Positions 1 to 7,044 of a stretch of 10,064 nt of DNA are shown in pieces. The DNA is taken from positions 1-10,064 of the forward strand of contig JAEDMI010000089.1 of assembly GCA_016303085.1 (NCBI GenBank), read 5' to 3'. The notes beneath the pieces were generated by a model that ran no database searches, was not told the origin of the DNA, and saw only the letters and a program-made list of their open reading frames with translations. Origin of the DNA: Acetatifactor sp. Lineage in GTDB: Bacteria; Bacillota; Clostridia; Lachnospirales; Lachnospiraceae. Made by a program: the position numbers and the translations under genes. The stretch's first letter is position 1. Each line of letters begins with the position of its first letter.

Positions 1-1
1 C

Positions 2-553
2 TTCCTTTCATGGGTTATACTCAGCGGTATTTTTATCGACATTCTGTCTCCTTCGACCGGTATTGTCAACGAGTTTATAAAATGGCTAGGTTTTGAACCG
101 ATATTCTTCCTTGGTGATCCGAAATGGTTCCCCTATACAATGGCGCTAACTGAAACGTGGAAGGAATTCGGCTTTGGAACCATTGTGTATCTTGCAGCTA
201 TTGCGGGTATCGATCCATCACTTTATGAAGCGGCAGAAATGGACGGAGCGGGACGATGGCGGCAGACATTGGCAATTACGTTGCCGACACTGCTGCCTAT
301 GGGAATGTTGATGCTTATTCTGAACCTTGGCAGTGTACTTAACTTGAGTTTTGAGCAAATATATAATCTCTATAGTCCTCAGGTTTATTCTACCGGCGAT
401 ATTTTAGACACACTGGTATACCGCATTGGTATGGAGAATGCCCAATGGGGTGTGGCATCCGCAGTGGGCGTCTTTAAGTCTGTTATTTCAACTGTGTTTG
501 TATCGCTGTCTTACTGGCTAGCTGCAAAGGTCGGCAACTACAGATTGTTCTAG
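2..553 (+). CDS. Sugar ABC transporter permease, LplB/YteP-like (5' end cut by window)
   Basis: This is the C-terminal part of an inner-membrane permease of the CUT1 carbohydrate ABC family. The frame is open from base 2, so the gene starts before the window; an internal ATG at 140 is not the true start. The visible reading begins with hydrophobic sequence (LSWVILSGIFIDIL) and contains the cytoplasmic EAA loop (YEAAEMDGAGRWRQTLAITLP), which docks on the ATPase. Further hydrophobic segments follow, and the end (AAKVGNYRLF) is typical of LplB-like proteins. Its stop codon at 551-553 overlaps the ribosome binding site of the next permease, so the two are co-translated and probably form a heterodimer. 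The substrate is inferred from the downstream glycosidases to be an alpha-galactoside. The ATPase and binding protein are not in view; this family often uses a shared MsmX-type ATPase encoded elsewhere. Confidence 0.9.
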   Translation, partial: FLSWVILSGIFIDILSPSTGIVNEFIKWLGFEPIFFLGDPKWFPYTMALTETWKEFGFGTIVYLAAIAGIDPSLYEAAEMDGAGRWRQTLAITLPTLLPMGMLMLILNLGSVLNLSFEQIYNLYSPQVYSTGDILDTLVYRIGMENAQWGVASAVGVFKSVISTVFVSLSYWLAAKVGNYRLF

Positions 554-563
554 GAGGTGGGGT

Positions 564-1466
564 ATGAAAACTGCGTTAAAAGAATTCCGGAAGTATTCGT
601 GGCAGCGGAAAACATTCACTGTATTCAACTATTTTCTGCTGTTTTCCTTGGGTGCTATTTGCCTACTTCCGATGATCAATATTCTGGCCATTTCCCTCAG
701 CTCCAGCGCTGCGGTCAGCAGCGGCGAAGTGCGCTTCTGGCCAGTTGATTTCACCTGGGAATCCTATAATTTTGTGACAGAAAAGCCAGAGTTTATGACC
801 GCCTTTTGGGTATCTGTCAAGCGAGTCCTTGTGGGCGTTCCGGTGAATATGTTCCTGACTATTTTGACTGCGTATCCTCTTTCAAGAACCAACAAACAAT
901 TTCGCGGAAGAAACCTGTATATCTGGTTTTTCTTTATCACAATGCTGGTCAGCGGCGGATTGGTACCGTATTACATGACCATTCTGAAAGTAGGATTGAT
1001 TGATAATTTCTGGGCGCTGATCTTGCCCGGTGCTGTGCCGGTGTATAACGTCATTATTCTCATGAATTTCTTCCGGCAGTTGCCACCTGAAATAGAAGAA
1101 GCAGCCATTATGGATGGAGCCTCCCATTTGCAGGTTCTATTCAAAATCATGGTACCTCTGTCCCTTCCTTCCATTGCAACATTGACACTTTTCTGCGTTG
1201 TAAACCATTGGAACTCCTGGTTTGAAGGGCTGCTTTTGATGAACAATCCTGTAAACTATCCATTGCAGAGTTATTTGCAGACGGTTGTTGTAAACCGGGA
1301 TATGTCGTTGATGTCCACCAGCGATATTCTGACGTTGAGCATGGTGTCGGATCGCACTTCAAAGGCCGCACAGACCTTTGTGGCAGCACTTCCGGTGCTG
1401 GTTATCTATCCCTTCCTGCAGAGATTCTTCACGAAGGGCATTGTGCTCGGCGGTGTTAAGGGTTAA
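564..1466 (+). CDS. Sugar ABC transporter permease, LplC/YtcP-like
   Basis: This complete 300-aa CUT1-family permease is the partner of the gene before it. The start at ATG 564 is set by AGGAGG at 552-557, six bases upstream. About six membrane segments are visible, near residues 18-45, 82-105, 117-140, 148-170, 200-222 and 270-290. The EAA loop lies at residues 179-200 (EEAAIMDGASHLQVLFKIM, with the conserved D184-G185). The C-terminus ends in GIVLGGVKG, which is common in LplC/YtcP proteins. With its partner it would form the membrane channel that imports an oligosaccharide delivered by a lipoprotein binding protein. The GH4 gene follows after 16 bases. The family call is firm. The substrate (raffinose, melibiose or related) is an inference from the neighbouring alpha-galactosidases. 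Confidence 0.93.
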   Translation: MKTALKEFRKYSWQRKTFTVFNYFLLFSLGAICLLPMINILAISLSSSAAVSSGEVRFWPVDFTWESYNFVTEKPEFMTAFWVSVKRVLVGVPVNMFLTILTAYPLSRTNKQFRGRNLYIWFFFITMLVSGGLVPYYMTILKVGLIDNFWALILPGAVPVYNVIILMNFFRQLPPEIEEAAIMDGASHLQVLFKIMVPLSLPSIATLTLFCVVNHWNSWFEGLLLMNNPVNYPLQSYLQTVVVNRDMSLMSTSDILTLSMVSDRTSKAAQTFVAALPVLVIYPFLQRFFTKGIVLGGVKG

Positions 1467-1482
1467 ATAAGGAGATAATCAC

Positions 1483-2781
1483 ATGAAGAAAATTGTGTTT
1501 ATTGGTGCTGGCAGCATCATTTTTGTTAAGAATCTGATTGGAGACTGCCTTCTGACACCGTCCCTTCAGGATGCAGAGTTCGCTCTGCTGGATATTGATA
1601 AGGAAAAGCTTTATCTGGCAGAGGGAATGCTGAAGAATCTGAATTACAATATTAACGAAGGCCGTGCAACCATTCGTGCCTATGATTCGCAGAAAGAGGC
1701 ATTGAGAAACGCGGATTTTGTAATCAACGCCATTCAGGTTGGTGGCTATGATCCCTGTGTGATTGGAGACTTTGAAATCCCACTGAAATACGGCCTCAAG
1801 CAAACCTATGCCGACACTCTCGGCATTGGCGGTATCTTCAGAGGACTGCGAACAATCCCTGTTATGCAGGGCATCTGCAAGGATATGGAAGAAGTGTGTC
1901 CTAACGCATGGCTCTTGAACTATACCAATCCCATGGCAATCGTTGCCGGTGCTATCCAGAAGAGTACAAAGATACGTACCATCGGTCTGTGCCATAGTGT
2001 TCAGTCCTGCACCAGCGATTTGATGAAGATCATCGATATGGATCCCGATGGTGTTGAATACAAAATTGCTGGTATCAACCATCAGGCATGGCTTCTGGAA
2101 GTAACAAAAGACGGCATAGATCTGTATCCCGAAATCAGACGCAGAGCTAATGCCCTGGAAAAAAACCATGAAGATATGGTGCGCTATGAAATTCTGAAGC
2201 GGTTCGGTTATTACGTTACAGAATCCACGCAGCATACTGCAGAGTATACCCCGTACTTCATCAAGGATAAATATCCGGAAAAACTGGAACAGTATGGAAT
2301 CAAAACCATGATGTATAAGGACTGGGGACGTTCCCAGAAAGAATACTGGAAGCAAGCGAAAGTGGATCTGGTGGAAAACCACGCCATCCATCATGAACGA
2401 ACAAAGGAATTTGCATCCTATATTATGGATTCGCTGGTCACCGGTACACCTTACAGAATTCATGCCAATGTTCTGAACAAAGGGTTCATCACAAATCTTC
2501 CTGATAACTGCTGCGTGGAAGTACCCTGCCTGGTTGACGGCACCGGAATTTATCCGTGCTACATGGGTGCACTCCCGCCCCAGTGTGCGGCGCTGAACCG
2601 GACAAATATCAATGTTCAGGAACTGACCATTGAGGCAGCACTGACAGGAAAGCGGGAGCATGTTTATCATGCTGCCTTTTTGGATCCTCATACCGCAGCA
2701 GAGTTGGATATGGATGACATCGTAAAGATGTGCGATGAATTGATTGAGTATAATAAGAAATGGTTGCCGATGTTTAATTGA
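1483..2781 (+). CDS. melA: GH4 family alpha-galactosidase/alpha-glucosidase, MelA-like
   Basis: This 432-aa cytoplasmic glycosidase belongs to family GH4. That family hydrolyses glycosides by an unusual oxidation-elimination route needing NAD+ and a divalent metal, usually Mn2+. The Rossmann start has G8-A-G-S11 after a beta strand, with the acidic end LLDID at about residues 35-39. Family motifs follow: DTLGIGGIFR at 111-120, NYTNPMA at 146-152, GLCHSV with Cys170 as probable metal ligand, and GINH with His200 as the second ligand. The length is normal for MelA/AglA enzymes. The CHSV-type metal motif fits the alpha-galactosidase/alpha-glucosidase subgroup. GH4 includes both anomer types and several sugars, so galactose specificity rests partly on the GH36 gene in the same operon. 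The ribosome binding site AAGGAG is at 1469-1474, eight bases before ATG. There is no signal peptide. Confidence 0.88.
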   Translation: MKKIVFIGAGSIIFVKNLIGDCLLTPSLQDAEFALLDIDKEKLYLAEGMLKNLNYNINEGRATIRAYDSQKEALRNADFVINAIQVGGYDPCVIGDFEIPLKYGLKQTYADTLGIGGIFRGLRTIPVMQGICKDMEEVCPNAWLLNYTNPMAIVAGAIQKSTKIRTIGLCHSVQSCTSDLMKIIDMDPDGVEYKIAGINHQAWLLEVTKDGIDLYPEIRRRANALEKNHEDMVRYEILKRFGYYVTESTQHTAEYTPYFIKDKYPEKLEQYGIKTMMYKDWGRSQKEYWKQAKVDLVENHAIHHERTKEFASYIMDSLVTGTPYRIHANVLNKGFITNLPDNCCVEVPCLVDGTGIYPCYMGALPPQCAALNRTNINVQELTIEAALTGKREHVYHAAFLDPHTAAELDMDDIVKMCDELIEYNKKWLPMFN

Positions 2782-2802
2782 CGAATAACAAGGAGGTCAA
2801 GT

Positions 2803-3129
2803 ATGCGTAAGATAATCCTGTTTTTGCTGGTAATCACAATGCTTATTTCATCCAATTGTGTACTGTTCGCTAATGCTGAAGATTCGAATAATTTGGAAGT
2901 AGCATCTGTTAATTCACCATCTGCATCCGACCTGACAATATCTTCTCCCGATGCCTCTATTACAGTCCAGTTTGCCCTATCCTCAAGTGGAGGCTTGTCG
3001 TATTCTGTAACAAAAAATGGTGATACAATACTCGAAGCCTCTGCAATGGGTATTACAACCAGTCTGGCAGATTTTTCCTCTGGATTAACATTGGAATCTA
3101 CACAGTTGATAACATTTGATCAGACATAG
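2803..3129 (+). pseudogene. 5' remnant of a secreted GH97-like glycoside hydrolase
   Basis: This fragment of 108 codons has a strong ribosome binding site (AAGGAGGT, 2790-2797) and a clear Sec signal peptide. The signal has basic residues at 2-3, a hydrophobic core at about 4-20, and probable cleavage after A23-N-A25. The mature part (about residues 40-105, including SPDASITVQFALSSSGGLSY and VTKNGDTILEAS) resembles the first strands of the N-terminal beta-sandwich of GH97 enzymes. GH97 includes alpha-glucosidases and alpha-galactosidases of about 600 aa or more. The frame stops at 3127-3129. The catalytic barrel is absent, and the sequence runs directly into carbohydrate-binding modules in another frame. 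I read this as an internal deletion with a frame change. A short secreted product could still be made but would have no active site. The GH97 assignment rests on a short stretch and is moderate; the signal peptide is clear. Confidence 0.7.
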
Positions 3130-3742
3130 ACTGAAACTGTACTACATGTCTGGAGATCAGAGAGATGTTCATGTGAAGGTTAACGGTAGTGCAGAGGAGA
3201 TTGTCTGGGAGTTGCCAGCGACCGGAAGCTACCATACGATGCGCTGTGCTTATCTGGACATTGAACTTAATTCCGGAAGCAACACAATTTGGTTTGGAAA
3301 CACAGAATATGCACCTGACATTGATTGCATAGGAATTAAGAAAGTAACTGCTATAACGTACAATAGTTATGAGGCAGAAAACGGCTCTTTGTCTGGGGCA
3401 GCGTATGTGTCTGATGAGTCGAGCTTTTCAAATGGAAAAAAAGTAAGTTATGTTGGTTATACCGGAGAGGTGTTGTTTTCCGGAATTAACGTATCACGAA
3501 GTGGAACATATGTACTTAGGATTTATTACGGAACGGTGGACAATAGAGACCTGTATGTAAGTGCAAATGGAGGCACTCCGTTAGTAGTAAACTGTTTTGA
3601 TAGTGGAGGATACGGCGTTCTGGAATACAAAGAAGTGATTGTTTCTCTCCAAGCTGGAGACAATACACTACGGTTGTATCATCCGTCTGGCTATGCCCCA
3701 GATCTAGATCGAATTGAGATTATGACTACGCCAGTAACATAA
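3116..3742 (+). pseudogene. 3' remnant: tandem CBM35/CBM6-like carbohydrate-binding modules
   Basis: This out-of-frame continuation of the preceding remnant encodes about 208 residues if read from TTG 3116, but no convincing ribosome binding site or signal peptide precedes it. It contains two related beta-sandwich modules. The second is complete: it begins YEAENGSLSGAAYV, has the core GTYVLRIYYGTVDNRDLYVS, and ends TLRLYHPSGYAPDLDRIEIM. The first lacks its first half. It begins at HRLKLYYMSGDQRDVHVKVNG, which lines up with the middle of the second module, and ends TIWFGNTEYAPDIDCIGI. The missing half-module and the missing catalytic domain upstream place the deletion junction at about 3113-3125. 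Modules of this type bind galactose-, glucan- or uronate-containing polysaccharides, and the ligand cannot be told here. Coding quality is otherwise intact, suggesting the damage is recent. Confidence 0.7.
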
Positions 3743-3753
3743 TCTAAGTAGCA

Positions 3754-3779
3754 GGCGGACAGGTGCATACCTGTCCGCC
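3754..3779 (+). repeat. Perfect intercistronic hairpin (11-bp stem, 4-base loop)
   Basis: The arms GGCGGACAGGT (3754-3764) and ACCTGTCCGCC (3769-3779) are perfect complements around the loop GCAT. The hairpin starts 12 bases after the stop of the broken CBM gene and lies just ahead of the GH36 ribosome binding site. No T-run follows on either strand, so it is a poor intrinsic terminator. It more likely shields or defines an mRNA end, or reduces read-through, between the damaged gene and the GH36 gene. Confidence 0.75.
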
Positions 3780-3804
3780 CAATTAAAAGGGAAGGAGAAT
3801 TATT

Positions 3805-6021
3805 GTGGCAATTATCATTGATAATGAGAAGCAGTTGTTTACCCTCCATACGAAGAACTCGACTTATCAGATGAAAGTGGGACTCTATGGTGTGTTACTT
3901 CATACCTACTATGGAGCAAGGGTAGATGGTCAAGATCTTTCCTGTTTGATACAGCAGCAGGATCGTGGATTCTCCGGCAATCCGGATGAAGCAGGAAGTG
4001 ACAGGACATTCTCTGTGGATACGCTCCCTCAGGAATATTCGACGTATGGTGTTGGTGATTATCGGGAAAGCTGTTTGGATGTTGTACAAGCAGACGGTAG
4101 TATCGCTGCAGATTTGCGTTATTCGTCTTATCGTATCGAGAAAGGAACAGCTTCTTTGGCTGGCCTTCCTGCGGTTCGAAGCGAAGACCGTGGAGAAGAA
4201 ACGCTGTATATTACGCTGAAGGATACCGCTTCTCCCATAACTGTAGAGCTTGCCTATGTGGTCCTGCCCGAATGCGATGTGATTGCTCGAAGTGCAAGGA
4301 TCATCAATCATGGTGCTGCCCCGGTCAAGCTGAAACGCGCACTCTCCTGCTGTCTGGATTTCAATCTGCCTGGTTCCTGGCAGATGTTAAGTTTCTACGG
4401 TCGGCATGCAGGTGAGCGGAACTTGAGCAGAATTAATCTGTATCACGGAAAAAGCAGAATTGACAGTGTGCGCGGCGGTTCCAGCCATCACCAGAATCCC
4501 TTTATCATTCTGTGCAGTCCGGACGCAACAGAAACCAATGGTTTATGCTACAGCATGTCATTTGTGTACAGCGGTAATTTTATTGCGCAGGCAGAAATTG
4601 ACCAGATTGGTCAGATGCGGACAGTGATGGGAATCCATCCGCAAGGGTTTGAATGGCAGCTGAACCCAGACGAAGATTTCCAGACGCCGCAGGTGCTTTG
4701 CAGTATGAGTGCAGATGGATTTGATCGTCTGTCAAACAATCTACACAAGACAATTCTGACCCATATTATCAGAAAGCCATTTGCAAATACCCGTCCTCCG
4801 ATTTTGGTAAACAACTGGGAAGCTACCTACTTTGATTTTGATAAAGAGAAACTCCTCAATATTGCCAGGGAAGCCAAGAACCTCGGTATCGAAATGCTGG
4901 TGGTTGATGATGGTTGGTTCGGACACCGGAATAATGATGAAAGCAGTTTGGGCGATTGGTATGTAAATGAAAAGAAACTGCAAGGCGGACTGACAGAACT
5001 GAGCAAAGAATTGCAGGATATGGGAATGCAACTGGGCATCTGGTTTGAACCCGAAATGATTTCCCACGATAGCGATCTATATCGCCTTCATCCTGAGTGG
5101 CAGATCCAGTGTCCTGGTCGCAAGAGTGTCAAAAGCAGATGTCAGTATGTTCTGGATATGGGACGGGAAGATGTCAGGGATTATCTCTTCGAGAGGATTT
5201 CAGAAATTCTACATGCGACAAGCTGCAAATATGTGAAGTGGGATATGAACCGCCACCTCGCGAATGTATGGTCTGCCGTATTGCCGGCAGACCGTCAGGG
5301 TGAAGTATGGCACCGTTACGTTCTGGGTGTATACGATTTACTGGAGAGATTGCTCACAGAACATCCGGACCTTTTGATTGAAGGATGCTCCGGCGGTGGT
5401 GGACGGTATGACGCAGGCATGCTGTACTATACTCCCCAAATCTGGTGCAGCGACAATACGGATGCCATTGACCGTATTTCTATCCAGCTGAATACATCTT
5501 TTGGTTACCCCGTTCGAACCATGGGAAGCCATGTATCAGTATGTCCGAACCATCAAACTGGACGCACTTCGCCGATCAATACCCGCGGGAACGTAGCAAT
5601 GTTGGGAACCTTCGGTTACGAACTGGATTTGTGCAAATTGAGCGACGAGGACAAAGAAGCGGTTAAGCAACAGGTCTTAGAGTATAAGCGGCAATTTGTA
5701 ATTAATTGTGAAGGTTCTCTACACCGGTTGGTATTGCCATCGGAGAGGAAACGATTCTCCGCATGGATGACGGTATCTGAAGATAAAACCCAAGCAATTG
5801 TTACTTGTGTTCTTCTAAAGGCACAGGCCAATGGAGATCAAATATGGTTCCGACTGCGGGGACTTGATCCCGCTGCAAACTACACCGTTGTAGAAACAGG
5901 CGAATGCTACACAGGACAGGCGTTGATCCAATGTGGCATGGTTATGCCTGTATTGCGTGAAGAATATGGCGCGGTACAGTTCCATTTACGGGCAGTAGCA
6001 CCAGATGATTTTGGAGTGTAG
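3805..6021 (+). CDS. GH36 alpha-galactosidase (AgaA/RafA-type)
   Basis: This 738-aa cytoplasmic retaining alpha-galactosidase removes terminal alpha-1,6-galactose from raffinose, stachyose or melibiose. The start is GTG at 3805, supported by GAAGGAG at 3791-3797; there is no signal peptide. An N-terminal beta-sandwich (about 1-320) is followed by the catalytic barrel. The barrel carries DDGWFG (Asp368-Asp369), GIWFEPEMIS, KWDMNRH with nucleophile Asp480, CSGGGGRYD with Cys528, and WCSDNTDAIDR with acid/base Asp550. These positions are offset by a constant two residues from those I recall for the Geobacillus enzyme (478 and 548), so the active site is complete. The last 100 residues form the small C-terminal beta domain. 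Length is typical of the tetrameric bacterial GH36 enzymes. It is the last gene of the operon, with a terminator about 85 bases downstream. Family and reaction are secure; natural substrate preference is inferred. Confidence 0.96.
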   Translation: MAIIIDNEKQLFTLHTKNSTYQMKVGLYGVLLHTYYGARVDGQDLSCLIQQQDRGFSGNPDEAGSDRTFSVDTLPQEYSTYGVGDYRESCLDVVQADGSIAADLRYSSYRIEKGTASLAGLPAVRSEDRGEETLYITLKDTASPITVELAYVVLPECDVIARSARIINHGAAPVKLKRALSCCLDFNLPGSWQMLSFYGRHAGERNLSRINLYHGKSRIDSVRGGSSHHQNPFIILCSPDATETNGLCYSMSFVYSGNFIAQAEIDQIGQMRTVMGIHPQGFEWQLNPDEDFQTPQVLCSMSADGFDRLSNNLHKTILTHIIRKPFANTRPPILVNNWEATYFDFDKEKLLNIAREAKNLGIEMLVVDDGWFGHRNNDESSLGDWYVNEKKLQGGLTELSKELQDMGMQLGIWFEPEMISHDSDLYRLHPEWQIQCPGRKSVKSRCQYVLDMGREDVRDYLFERISEILHATSCKYVKWDMNRHLANVWSAVLPADRQGEVWHRYVLGVYDLLERLLTEHPDLLIEGCSGGGGRYDAGMLYYTPQIWCSDNTDAIDRISIQLNTSFGYPVRTMGSHVSVCPNHQTGRTSPINTRGNVAMLGTFGYELDLCKLSDEDKEAVKQQVLEYKRQFVINCEGSLHRLVLPSERKRFSAWMTVSEDKTQAIVTCVLLKAQANGDQIWFRLRGLDPAANYTVVETGECYTGQALIQCGMVMPVLREEYGAVQFHLRAVAPDDFGV

Positions 6022-6104
6022 AGTATGCCATGCCACTGCAAAAAGTTGGCGCTCAAAAGATTGTGTGGATATTGCAATACAGGATCTGAATAATCGATTT
6101 TGGA

Positions 6105-6146
6105 AGTCAGGCACTCCTCGCGTAAAAGGGTGCCTGGCTGCTTTTA
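6105..6146 (+). terminator. Intrinsic terminator of the alpha-galactoside operon
   Basis: The arms AGTCAGGCAC (6105-6114) and GTGCCTGGCT (6130-6139) form a 10-bp stem with one G-T pair. CCT (6116-6118) and AGG (6127-6129) extend it inward past one bulged base. GCTTTTAATATT follows, giving a short T-run. The position, about 85 bases after the GH36 stop, fits the end of the operon. Confidence 0.75.
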
Positions 6147-6179
6147 ATATTCTGTGCAAACATAGAGCTTTCAATCATC

Positions 6180-6209
6180 TTGCGCATGAGGGTGTGAATT
6201 TGCTATAAT
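6180..6209 (+). promoter_or_regulatory. Extended -10 promoter of the mobile module
   Basis: TTGCGC (6180-6185) and TATAAT (6204-6209) are 18 bases apart. TGC directly before the -10 gives the extended TGnTATAAT form. It lies just after the operon terminator and about 125 bases before the 134-aa gene, so it would drive that gene and the tnpW-like gene, giving a leader of roughly 115-120 bases. Confidence 0.65.
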
Positions 6210-6290
6210 GATTGCAAGCATTAGGCTTCAGAAAAATTATTGAAAGAATTACGCAAACATTGGAACAATTTGGTCTTTCCCAAGCCATAT

Positions 6291-6313
6291 ATAGTAGAGG
6301 GGTATTCTACTAT
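6291..6313 (+). repeat. Leader hairpin before the 134-aa gene
   Basis: ATAGTAGA (6291-6298) and TCTACTAT (6306-6313) are perfect complements around a 7-base loop. The structure ends 7 bases before the ribosome binding site AGGAGGTG at 6321-6328. It has no T-run and may stabilise the mRNA or act as a protein-binding palindrome. Confidence 0.45.
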
Positions 6314-6333
6314 CGAAAACAGGAGGTGAAGCA

Positions 6334-6738
6334 ATGGCAAAATCCTCGCAAGGATTCATCGTGGTGTTACCCGGTGAGATCATCGAAATCGCCCAGGACG
6401 ATGATATTTCCTGGCTGACACTTTTCTATGCTCTGCCCAAAGAGCTGGCAGAGAAATATCCGGATGCACTGAAAATCCCACGTTGTCCTTATGAAGTATT
6501 GTATGAGGGAACCTACGGTGCCGTAGCAAAAAGCGATATGCTGAAAATGCTGGTCTGGGACTGCTATTCCTGGGCAGCTTGGCAGTTCTTCAAGGTAAAA
6601 GACCGCAAGGGAAATTACCGGGAAATCCCTGGAAGTCGGTCTCACTACGCAGGGTTCTTTCCTCTTTGGCGGCTGTCCTATGCCATCATTACTTACATAC
6701 GGATGAAGTTTGAAAAGGATAATTTTTATGAACGATAA
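6334..6738 (+). CDS. Conserved-looking hypothetical protein (134 aa) of the mobile module
   Basis: I do not recognise this family. The start at ATG 6334 is strongly supported by AGGAGGTG at 6321-6328. The protein begins MAKSSQGFIVVLPGEIIEIA and is soluble: there is no signal peptide and no convincing membrane segment. It is rich in aromatic residues, with clusters such as LVWDCYSWAAWQFFKV (about residues 73-90) and HYAGFFPLWRLSYAIITYIRM (near the C-terminus). Its last 11 bases overlap the start of the next gene, so the two are probably translationally coupled. The context (same strand as a TnpW-like gene and a large serine recombinase, own promoter at 6180) suggests an accessory or regulatory protein of the mobile element. 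No known catalytic motif is visible. Confidence that it is a real gene is good; its function is unknown. Confidence 0.75.
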   Translation: MAKSSQGFIVVLPGEIIEIAQDDDISWLTLFYALPKELAEKYPDALKIPRCPYEVLYEGTYGAVAKSDMLKMLVWDCYSWAAWQFFKVKDRKGNYREIPGSRSHYAGFFPLWRLSYAIITYIRMKFEKDNFYER

Positions 6739-6934
6739 CAACCGTAATTACAGAATCGATCCCGAGCGGGGGATTGTTGTTCCCAACTACTGTGCAGCAC
6801 AGCTACCCAAAATCACAGTAAAAATCAAGTCCGGCAGAACCACCTATCGGTTCACCGGACGATATGACGGAAACCGCAGTCTCCCCGGAAAACTACTTGA
6901 CCGGATGGCAAGCGATAATCCGGAAGAGAATTAA
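6728..6934 (+). CDS. tnpW: TnpW-like small transposon protein
   Basis: This 68-aa protein is read from ATG 6728, which overlaps the previous gene by 11 bases; a weak AAAAGG lies at 6712-6717. A longer reading from TTG 6710 is possible but less likely. The C-terminal half (ITVKIKSGRTTYRFTGRYDG, then LPGKLLDRMASDNPEEN) fits the pattern I know for TnpW: a short basic strand, a TTY motif followed by alternating hydrophobic residues, and a helix with D/K-L-x-R-M. TnpW was named from Tn4451-type elements of Clostridium, where it accompanies the TnpX serine recombinase; its molecular role is not established. The neighbouring recombinase of the TnpX type strongly supports the assignment. The N-terminal 25 residues differ from the usual form and are unassigned. 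Confidence 0.65.
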   Translation: MNDNNRNYRIDPERGIVVPNYCAAQLPKITVKIKSGRTTYRFTGRYDGNRSLPGKLLDRMASDNPEEN

Positions 6935-6942
6935 GCAAAGGG

Positions 6943-6971
6943 GTGAAATATTCACAAATGGATGCTATAAT
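6943..6971 (+). promoter_or_regulatory. Promoter and palindromic operator of the serine recombinase
   Basis: TATAAT (6966-6971) is preceded by TGC, giving an extended -10. The -35 position carries no TTGACA match. Instead it is covered by the palindrome GTGAA-ATA-TTCAC (6943-6955). A dimeric regulator bound there would compete with RNA polymerase. The 11 bases TGCTATAATGA are identical to those at 6201-6211 in the upstream promoter. Confidence 0.55.
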
Positions 6972-6992
6972 GAATACCAGCAATCCTGTATT

Positions 6993-7044
6993 GGCAGACT
7001 GCCCGCCGATTAAGGAGGAAAACAATATGAATAGGCAGTCTGGC
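6993..7044 (+). repeat. Paired near-palindromes flanking the recombinase start codon
   Basis: GGCAGACTGCC (6993-7003) is itself a palindrome with one central base. GGCAGTCTGGC (7034-7044) is its near-perfect inverted copy (10 of 11). In RNA, 9 contiguous pairs (6995-7003 with 7034-7042) would place the ribosome binding site and ATG in a loop of about 30 bases. In DNA, the two centres are 41 bp apart, near four helical turns. Either an RNA switch or a pair of operator sites is possible. Confidence 0.45.

Larger units (their letters stand above)
6022..6333. other. Gene-free interval between sugar operon and mobile module
   Basis: This 312-base stretch has no supportable gene. It holds the terminator of the alpha-galactoside operon (6105-6146), a promoter (6180-6209), a small hairpin (6291-6313) and the ribosome binding site of the next gene (6321-6328). 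The left end of the serine-recombinase element probably lies in it, but I could not see a direct repeat that marks the boundary. Confidence 0.7.

Noticed and set aside
1456..2691. Long open frame (411 codons) on the - strand
   Set aside because: It is antisense to the intact GH4 gene, begins inside it, has no ribosome binding site and its translation is Cys/His/Ile-rich without a recognisable domain.
3113..3129. Programmed frameshift joining the two halves of the GH97/CBM gene
   Set aside because: The overlap has no slippery run or stimulating structure, and rejoining would still lack the catalytic domain and half a binding module.
3754..3779. Intrinsic terminator after the CBM remnant
   Set aside because: The stem is perfect but neither strand has a T-run after it, and the GH36 gene follows closely on the same strand.
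6212..6418. Small + strand frame of 68 codons before the 134-aa gene
   Set aside because: Its TTG start lies at the promoter and its second half overlaps the better-supported gene at 6334 in another frame.
6943..7026. Upstream in-frame starts (GTG 6943, ATG 6970) for the recombinase
   Set aside because: They coincide with the operator palindrome and the -10 box and lack ribosome binding sites, while ATG 7027 has an ideal AGGAGG eight bases away.
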